Of a stretch of DNA of 64,000 nucleotides, positions 57,337-64,000 are shown piece by piece. The stretch is from NCBI GenBank assembly GCA_019096155.1, contig JAHCVI010000003.1, positions 1,426,001 through 1,490,000 on the forward strand, read 5' to 3'. This stretch comes from Staphylotrichum longicolle. Lineage: Eukaryota; Ascomycota; Sordariomycetes; Sordariales; Chaetomiaceae. The translations under genes and the position numbers were made by a program. Position 1 is the stretch's first letter. Every line of letters starts with the position of its first letter. Below the pieces are notes generated by a model that saw nothing but the letters and a program-made list of their open reading frames with translations, did not search any database and was not told the origin of the DNA.

Positions 57337-58553
57337 GCGTAACTGACTTTTCCTGGGCGAAAGTTGCGATACGAGATAGGGCCTGTTACAATTCCATCGA
57401 GTCCTTTACGATCTCTGGACGACGCCATGTTGACATCTTAACCGCCTCACGCGTGCACATTGCCGCCAAGTTGGAGGCGCCAAGCGCCTACCCCCTTTCG
57501 CTTGTTTCAGGACTCTTTCCTGGGTTCTGCTCCCCAAACGCCCGATGGCCAAGAGCGCTGGAGACAGCAGTCCAAGATTCGCGTCGGCAACTGCCTTGTC
57601 CTTGTCAACCTCAGGGTCCCCCTGGGTTCTGCATCAGATCCTTTCTGGGGAAGCCTGCCAGAACGAAGCTGTCAGGCATGGAGATGCAGATGCGCCTTGA
57701 CACCATGCCATCGGATGCGACTGCGCACGGCCGCTTTTCTGCACGATGAATGATGCGATGCTGCACCTTCGCTTCATCCCCTGGCAACTAGCAGTCCCAG
57801 GAAAGCTTCTGTCGGTTCCTGCATGCTTCCAGAGATGCGATCGGATGCTACGCTGTTGACAACCCCCTTCTTTCCGCTTCGGGAGCGTGGTTCTCAGGCA
57901 AAGTGAGCCGGTCGGCCAGCCTCATCTTCCCATTGCCTGGTAACAAACATCAAACGCCGCTGGATATTTCCCGGGCCGCCTGGCTAGCGGCTTGAATAGC
58001 GGGCACCTGACTCTCAATATTCCGGTTGGGGTTTCTCGTTTGGAGGGGTCTCGGTTAGAGCACCGGAAGGGATGCGGCTCGCTGCAATGATCTCCGCTCC
58101 TGGAACACGACGTCTCCATGTCCGTCTTATGCGACAGTTTAACCGCCACACACAATGCGCTTTGCGGACTCTCACTGCGCTGGCTCAGCCACGGGCTGGC
58201 CGACGTTGACTGACTCTGGGGGGCACATTCCAAACCGCATCGCCCGGCTTCTCGCAGCCACCAGTCGATCAAGTCGACCGTGCAGCGGATGATGCACTAG
58301 GCGATATGCATCGTTTACTATGTCGGCGATGTGCCATACCGGCCAGCCAAGCAATGCTCGTTATAAGAGGAATTGTGGCTCCCCTACTGTTTCTTGCGTC
58401 TGTTCTGCTTTTTGCGAGACTTCTGATCTACTGTGTGCCTGACCCTTAAATAATGTCTGCTGTTTAGTTTCGCGAGAGCCTTGTGAGCACAGAGGTCGTC
58501 ATTGTACACAATCAAAGGCCGTCCACATCGACACCAGCAGGCTTGGCCAGACG
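57337..58553. other. Intergenic region before the apple-type protein gene
   Basis: About 1.2 kb; only short open frames. A 5' exon carrying a signal peptide for the next gene may be hidden near its right end. Confidence 0.4.
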
Positions 58554-60071
58554 ATGTTGCCACTGGAGATACAGGTCGCCGAGGGGCCGAGGGTGAACCG
58601 GAGGCAAAACAACAAGGCACCTTGTCCTGGAGGAAACGGGACGACGATCGGCACCGTCCAGCAGTTTACCGTCCTTTGCAACACAGAGATCGACGGGAGT
58701 GTTCTCGACTCGAGGCAAGATGCCTCCGACTTCGCGGCGTGCGTCGACATCTGCTCGTCTTTCCATCCCAAATGCGACGGCGCGTCGTTCGATGGCTCGC
58801 GGTGCGACCTGATGGCCAACCTCCAGCCAGAAAACCAGCGGCGCTCGAGGAGAAGCGAATCCGCCATCGCCACCTTCCCCGGCGCGAGCTCCAACTGCGC
58901 GACGTTGAGCGGAACGCAGCAGGTGCTCAGTGCTAGCTTCACCACCATGTGCGGGTTCATCATCGACGGAGGCGACATCAGCCAAAACTACGCACCGACG
59001 TTCCAAGATTGCCTCGGGCAATGTGCCTCGACGTCTGGCTGCGCGGCGCTGTCGTTTGACCCGAGTCAGCAGTTGGGTTTCAAGAACTGCTACCTCAAAA
59101 CCATGCCAACCAACCCGGCATCGGTCGCCGCAGACCGTCGCACCGACTCCGCTATGCTCGCGGCCGCCGCCGCCCAAAATCCCTCTGCTGGTTCCTCAGT
59201 GGCCGCTTCACCCCCCGCCAATCCGGGGGTGTCCACCATCCCCGTCCCCTCCCCCTCAGGCGGCAGCGGCGGCGGCGGCGCCGTCTTCTTCACCCCACCC
59301 GGCGGCAACACGGCAGCCGCACCACCTCCCGCGGCGACGTCGATATCCCCCAACTCTCCGAACCCCACATCAACAACCGCCCTCGTCGCGACACCGCCCG
59401 CATCTTCCACCCTCGGCGGCTCCCTCCCCTTCTCCTTCCCGCTCCCCAGCACCACCCCGGTCTCCTCGCCAGAAACCATCCCAGACCCAGCCGGCGGCAG
59501 CGGCAGCGGCAGCGGCAACGACGCCCCTCCCTCCATGGCCTGGGTGGCGGCGCCCGTGGTCGGCAGCGTCGCGGCCATCGCGCTCATCGCCGTGTCCTTT
59601 GTCCTGCTGAAGCGCCGGCGCCGCGGGAACAACAATAACAACAGCAACAGCGAGAAACCGGCCATCTCGCGGCCCTCGCCGCTGTCGAGCTTGTTTACTG
59701 CGTGGTTACCGGGCCGGTGGTCTACGGGCGGCGCCTCCTCCTCCTCCTCCTTTTCCTTCTCCTCATCGCAGATGAGGGAGGCGGACCTGGGGAGCCGGGG
59801 CAGCGGCGGCGGCGGCGGCGGCAGCAGGCGGGGGAGGAAGATGGGCAACTTCTCCGAGGTGGAGTCGGTGCAGAGGGACTCGGGCGGTGGCGGCGGGAGG
59901 AGGGAGAGCGTCAGGGGCAGCGTGGTGGGGTTCATGACGGGGCGGCCGATGGGGATGGAGAGGTTGGAGGATATCGAGGAGGGGGAGGCGGGGAGAGAAG
60001 GGGCCGGTGGTGGGAGGGCGGAGTTGAGGAGGAGTTTTAATGGGTTGGGGCAGAATAAGTGGTCGCAGTAG
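58554..60071 (+). CDS. Apple/PAN-type cysteine-rich single-pass membrane protein
   Basis: The frame from the ATG at 58554 gives 505 aa. Two Cys-rich repeats share the spacing of fungal apple-like domains. The first runs from CPGGNG to about CDLMAN, with FTVLCNTEIDG and FAACVDICSSFHPKCDGASF. The second runs from SNCATLS to KNCYLK, with SFTTMCGFIIDGG and FQDCLGQCASTSGCAALSF. A Pro/Ser/Gly-rich stalk follows, then one transmembrane helix (WVAAPVVGSVAAIALIAVSF) with a basic stop-transfer (LLKRRRR) and a Gly/Ser-rich cytosolic tail. This topology needs a signal peptide, yet the visible N-terminus (MLPLEIQVAEG) is not one. The true start may lie in an upstream exon joined at the ATACAG near 58570-58575. 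Probably a cell-surface sensor or wall-linked protein. Confidence 0.8.
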   Translation: MLPLEIQVAEGPRVNRRQNNKAPCPGGNGTTIGTVQQFTVLCNTEIDGSVLDSRQDASDFAACVDICSSFHPKCDGASFDGSRCDLMANLQPENQRRSRRSESAIATFPGASSNCATLSGTQQVLSASFTTMCGFIIDGGDISQNYAPTFQDCLGQCASTSGCAALSFDPSQQLGFKNCYLKTMPTNPASVAADRRTDSAMLAAAAAQNPSAGSSVAASPPANPGVSTIPVPSPSGGSGGGGAVFFTPPGGNTAAAPPPAATSISPNSPNPTSTTALVATPPASSTLGGSLPFSFPLPSTTPVSSPETIPDPAGGSGSGSGNDAPPSMAWVAAPVVGSVAAIALIAVSFVLLKRRRRGNNNNNSNSEKPAISRPSPLSSLFTAWLPGRWSTGGASSSSSFSFSSSQMREADLGSRGSGGGGGGSRRGRKMGNFSEVESVQRDSGGGGGRRESVRGSVVGFMTGRPMGMERLEDIEEGEAGREGAGGGRAELRRSFNGLGQNKWSQ

Positions 60072-60786
60072 TTTACACATTTGATGGAGATGGGATACTG
60101 ATGTTGGGGACTTGGAGTAGGGGAAGAGGGGTAGGGTGTGTACCTGGGTCAGATTGGGGTTTGGGGGGGGTTTGACGGATTGGTTAGGTACCCGAGCTTT
60201 GGAGTTCTGGGATGGGGTGGGGGTAAGCGTTGGGATAACCAAGCTATTTTGCCTTCAATTGATTTCAGCATCTCCTTTTCCACTATCACTTTTCCTCACG
60301 CTGCTGCTGCGACCTGAAGGCTGTGCGAAGGTTGGTATCAGATGCAAGAGCCGTTGAGCAATAAGCTCCAGGGGGCGTTGCCTCTGCTCAGCTTCCGATT
60401 GGCGGGAGGTGAGAGAGCAATTGATAGCGGCTTCTCGATGTGTCATGCCGGACCGGCGATGACACGTCCATCCCTCCTCACCTCAACATTTCCTCTTGCC
60501 TGGCGGTGACATTGGGATCGGGAGGAGGCTAGCCGTGGTTTTTCTTTTAACTTCTTGAGTCTCTTTTCCGGTTTTCTGTCTCCGGGCAGCCTTCACCTCT
60601 CCATTCTCGCGGGAGATAAGCCCCGGATCCACCTCGGCATCGCAAGTCCCGTGGAGTCCGGCTTCGTCGCCACTTCCACTTAACGCGGTCGCGCTTGACA
60701 CACGCTGCTTGAGGACTCTTCAAGTTTCTGTGCGCATCCATCGCACGCCCGCTTTCCAGGCTCGGACAAGTGCATCTTGCGGACCA
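60072..60786. other. Intergenic before the R3H-associated gene
   Basis: 715 bases, with 3' UTR and promoter sequence; no gene seen. Confidence 0.4.
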
Positions 60787-62299
60787 ATGGCGATCATACC
60801 ATCTCCCGTGGGCCACGATGAGGACGGTGACCACCATCAGCCTCATCAGCCCGAGCCAACGCACCCGCCTCACGCCCTCCACCAGCACTCCCTCTCCAAT
60901 GCCTCGACCGTGACCGTTGACATCGAAGCCTGGACCGTCGCCGCCCTCGAGTCGCTGAGCATCGCCCCCATTGCGCGGGGCACGGGCAGCGCCCTGTCCA
61001 TCCCCCTCGATGGTGACCACAAAGCGCACGAGTCCCGCGACGATGCGGCCGCCGCCGCTGCTGCCGCTGCTGCTGCTGCCGAGATGAAGCTGCGCGGCGT
61101 CGCCTTCCACGACACCGCCGGCGATGCCTTCGGCGCAGCCATCACCCCGCCGCGCCGGCCGCCCTCGCGCCGTGACAGTATGCGGAAGCGCGATATGCTG
61201 CTCAAGGGCAAGGAGGGTAGTCGTCAGCGGCGGCGGTGGGAGAACGGTAGAGTTTTCCCCCCATTCCCTTGAAATACCATCACCTTCATAGCAAGAACCA
61301 TGATAACTAACCAATTCCCCCTCCCCCTTCTCCCCCACTTCACAGATCGCCTCATCCACGTCCCCAACGTCCAACCCCCGCTCCCCTCCGACTGGCAGAT
61401 CCACCCCACCCACCGCGTCCTTCCCCCCGTCCCGTACCAGCTCGCCCAGTACTGGGACCGCGGCCTGCGGGAGCGCGCCGCCGAGCACCAGCACCGTCGC
61501 CATCGGAAACCGCATCCGTCTGGCGCCGCTCCGGGGTGCTCCGACGAGCCGCCCGAGGTCGGCCACGTCCCGCGCGACCTGCGCGCCACCGCCAAGCGCA
61601 CCCCCGCCGTCAAGTCGTGGCTGCGCGTGCTTGAGGAGCCCGTGCGCCAGTTTGTCGTCGAGAGGGGGCTGGCCGTGGTGGCTGCTGCGTCCGCGCCTGC
61701 GGCGGCAGTCAAGGATGGGGAGGCAGGCGAGGGAAGCAGCAGTGACGAGACGGACCCGGACGACGAGGAGATTGTGTTTGTGGGGCGGAACGGGAGGATG
61801 AGGGACGGCAAACCGTGGAAGAAGGCGGAGCGTCAGGTCGGTGTCGGTGGTGGCGGGGAGAAGGGGGTGGTTGTGGTGGAGAGGGGGATGGTGTTGGATG
61901 CGATGGAGGAGGGGGATGGCGGGGCGTTTAAGTGCGTTTTCTCTGCTTCTCTTCTTCTCGTTCTTACCCCGTTTTCTGGTTTTGTTACTTTCGGTTTTCT
62001 TTTGTCCATCTTCTTCCCCGCCCCCCCCCTTCCCCCCCTTTTTAACTTTGTCTTCTCTTCCATCTTTCCTGTTTCTCCCCCCTCCTTTGCCAGACCTATC
62101 ACTGACTGCGCGCTACAGGCGCTGGCTCACGCATTCCATCTCGGATTACTACGGCCTCGACTCCAAGTCGGTCATGGTCGGCAACCCTGCGCGCCGCGTC
62201 GTCTATGTCGGTGTCAAGCAGAACACGAAGCAGCCCGGCCCGCGGCACAAGCCGCCCAGTCGGCCTATGCTGCCGCCGCCGCTGTGGGAGATGTTTTGA
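60787..62299 (+). CDS. R3H-associated N-terminal domain protein
   Basis: Exons 60787-61246, 61346-61931 and 62119-62299 (introns 99 and 187 bp) give 408 aa. The central part (RRRWEN-DRLIHVPNVQPPLPSDW through SWLRVLEEPVRQFV) is the R3H-associated N-terminal domain. The C-terminal part (KRWLTHSISDYYGLDSKSV, GNPARRVVYVG) resembles the single-strand nucleic-acid-binding R3H fold. An alanine run of about 14 residues is coded by a GCC/GCT microsatellite in exon 1. The last acceptor, GCTACAG before GCGCTGG, was chosen because it yields FK-RWLTHS in frame; an earlier AG would shift the frame. Function: probable RNA/DNA-binding protein, role unknown. Confidence 0.85.
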
Positions 62300-63433
62300 G
62301 AGGTCTGAGGTGGTGCGACTCGGCATGTGACTGGAAGGTTGTCGTGGCAAAGTGAGAACGTTGAAGACGAGAAAAGTCGTGCATTGCGCATCTAGATTGA
62401 GGCATGTTAGACGCATTCTTTTTCTCGTGAGACGTACATGGTAGATATCTGCACCGTGTGCTCAAGAAGTTGGCTGCCTTTTGATCCCTTTCCAGGAAGT
62501 CATCAAGAGAAGCAGAACGATCACCTAAACTCTCTACTTCCTGGTCAACCCTAACCACGCCAAATCAAGGCGCCTCGTTGGACTGGCGGTGCAACACTGT
62601 CTGCGGACGCTAAAGCGGAAACACTTCTAGCAGCGATTCCTTGCGGTATTGAGGGGTCGCAGAAGGACAAGATGGTGATAAACTATGCCAACTTCTACCC
62701 CCATTGCAGCAAGCATCCCAAGACGGACCGCTCCTGCTCTCTCGTCCTTCCATTTCCTTTGCGTCTTACCGTTCTCCCAGTCGATCCAGCTGATGTCTAG
62801 CCCGTCTGCATGGGTCCCACCAATGCCATCTCTCCCTCCCATCGTAAGCACAATCGGCCTGCTGATTCCCCTTCAAACCGAAGCACCACCTCCCCTTTTC
62901 TTCTCTCCGTTTTTTGTTTCCTGTCCCGAACGAGGACGGGACATGTTTACAAGTTAAATGACAGGATAGGACGATCAGGACCCGCTTGTAAGCCGAGACG
63001 AGGGAACGATAATGCCGGCCCCCCGTGTGGGATCTGCTGAACACCCGAGCTGGCACAAGCGCCTGGGTAAAACGATGCTGTGTGAGTCGAAGGCCACAGC
63101 CGAAGACTTGTCAACTTATGGCCTGAGCAGTCGAATACAATCGACGCAACTTTTCAGGTGTAGAGGAAAACGACAAGACTCCTCGGTGCTCTGAGTTCGT
63201 GAGCAAGACTACGGTAAAAAAAAAAAAAAAAAATGAAATGAAATGAAAAGAAAAGAAAGAAGACTTCGCTTGTCTCGTTGTACTATTCACGGATCGAGAG
63301 CATTGGTGTAGCAGAGTTTCCATTTAGCTAACCAAAAAAAAAAAAATCATCTCAGATCATTCTTACAAATCCCTCAACCGGTTCCATCCGTGACAAACCC
63401 CCTTCACAAGAGCCATATCACATCATCATCACC
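62300..63433. other. Convergent intergenic region with poly-A and TGAAA repeats
   Basis: About 1.1 kb between two 3' ends. It contains A-runs at 63217-63233 and 63334-63346 and the (TGAAA)n tract; no gene seen. Confidence 0.45.
63217..63260. repeat. A17 run followed by TGAAA/GAAAA short repeats
   Basis: Seventeen consecutive A (63217-63233), then TGAAA twice and related A-rich units to about 63260. A simple-sequence tract in a 3' flank. Confidence 0.85.
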
Positions 63434-64000
63434 TTAAGCCGAGACACCAAGAGCCGAGTTAAACGCATCCGCAGCCGCCTGCCCCTTGGCCGCCTGAGCA
63501 GCCGAGGCAGCGCTCTGGCACGCCTGCACAGTCGCGGCGGCAGCCTTGCACGAGCTCTGCAGGCGCTGGCAGGTGAACTCGGCAATGATACGGATGGCCT
63601 GAGCGGAGCCGTGGTTGAAGTCGGCCTGGTTGACGTTTTGGAAGCTCGCCTCCTTGCGGCCGTCGAGGCCCACGGCGAACTGGATGGCCGGGTTACCGCA
63701 GTCACCAAAGTCGAGGCCGTTGGCCTGGCGGCGCGAGGCCGTGGTGCGGCGGGCCTTCTTCACGTTGGCGGCGGCGCGGCACTGGTCCTCCTGGGCGTCG
63801 CACTGCTGGGTGCCGCCGGCGAGCTGGCCCGCGTTGGCGGCGTTGGCGCAGGCGTTCTTCTGGATGGCGCACGAGCGCTGGATGGCGGCGCCGGCATTCT
63901 GGAAAGTCGCGCCGTTGACTGCGAAGGGGCGGTCTGCGCCAGCGGTGCTCTGGACCGGGGGCGGGGGGCCGCCGAGGGAGCCGGTGAAGGCCTGAACGTT
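63434..64000 (-). CDS. Ala/Cys-rich secreted-type protein, 3' part only
   Basis: The frame is open from the right window edge (64000) to a TAA at 63434-63436, giving 188 C-terminal residues; the start and any signal peptide lie outside. The sequence contains FAVNGATFQNAGAAIQRSC, then AIQKNACANAANAGQ, QQCDAQEDQCRAA and later FTCQRLQSSCKAAAATVQAC. This C...C...C spacing with alanine-rich helices is typical of a family of fungal secreted or wall proteins of unknown role that I know only by its pattern. It is convergent with the R3H-associated gene. I do not assign a function. Confidence 0.75.
   Translation of the reverse strand, partial: NVQAFTGSLGGPPPPVQSTAGADRPFAVNGATFQNAGAAIQRSCAIQKNACANAANAGQLAGGTQQCDAQEDQCRAAANVKKARRTTASRRQANGLDFGDCGNPAIQFAVGLDGRKEASFQNVNQADFNHGSAQAIRIIAEFTCQRLQSSCKAAAATVQACQSAASAAQAAKGQAAADAFNSALGVSA

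Noticed and set aside
63217..63260. Retroposon poly-A tail at the A17/TGAAA tract
   Set aside because: No reverse-transcriptase remnant or target-site duplication is visible next to it; a simple-sequence tract is enough.

Overview
The window is nuclear DNA of a filamentous ascomycete (Pezizomycotina, most likely Sordariomycetes). This rests on short GT-AG introns of about 50-140 bp with CTAAC/CTGAC branch sites, a fungus-type highly reducing polyketide synthase, a CFEM/PTH11-type receptor, a cutinase, a DUF1996 protein, a Zn2Cys6 regulator, and an intron-bearing nuclear tRNA-Ile. I see no transposon, CRISPR array or rRNA.

Layout. 0.4-13 kb: M3 oligopeptidase (+), tRNA-Ile(AAU) (+), amino-acid permease (-), about 3.1 kb without a gene, the two-BIR chromosomal passenger protein BIR1 (+), and a Pmp3-type membrane peptide (-). 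13-31 kb is an accessory, secretion/metabolite block: DUF1996 protein (-), a 14-exon HR-PKS (-) divergent from an alpha/beta hydrolase (+), cutinase (+), CFEM-PTH11-like receptor (+), a fungal orphan with a nucleotidyltransferase-like look (+), and an 8-Cys small secreted protein (-). 32-64 kb is mostly housekeeping: TAM41 (-) divergent from MAD1 (+), SYP1 (-) divergent from a CDK-like kinase (+, badly frame-disrupted), GMP synthase GUA1 (-, at least 20 exons including several microexons), Zn2Cys6 factor (+), a ZIP2/XPF-like protein (+), a WRAP53/SWT21-like WD protein (-), PQ-loop protein (+), apple-type cysteine-rich membrane protein (+), R3H-associated protein (+), and the 3' part of an Ala/Cys-rich protein (-) running off the right edge.

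How they work together. PKS and hydrolase share a 672-bp divergent promoter and form a minimal polyketide locus. The PKS has KS-AT-DH-(decayed MT)-ER-KR-ACP and no thioesterase, so the neighbouring hydrolase is the natural candidate for product release. BIR1 and MAD1 both act in chromosome segregation but are 23 kb apart, so I do not read this as a cluster.

Data quality. Four conserved genes (M3 peptidase, BIR1, MAD1, kinase) carry one- or two-base losses, most of them explicable at short G/C/A/T runs, inside otherwise well-preserved reading frames. I read this mainly as assembly or sequencing error, and real pseudogenes remain possible. Coordinates of spliced genes below come from hand-deduced splice sites checked for reading-frame closure.
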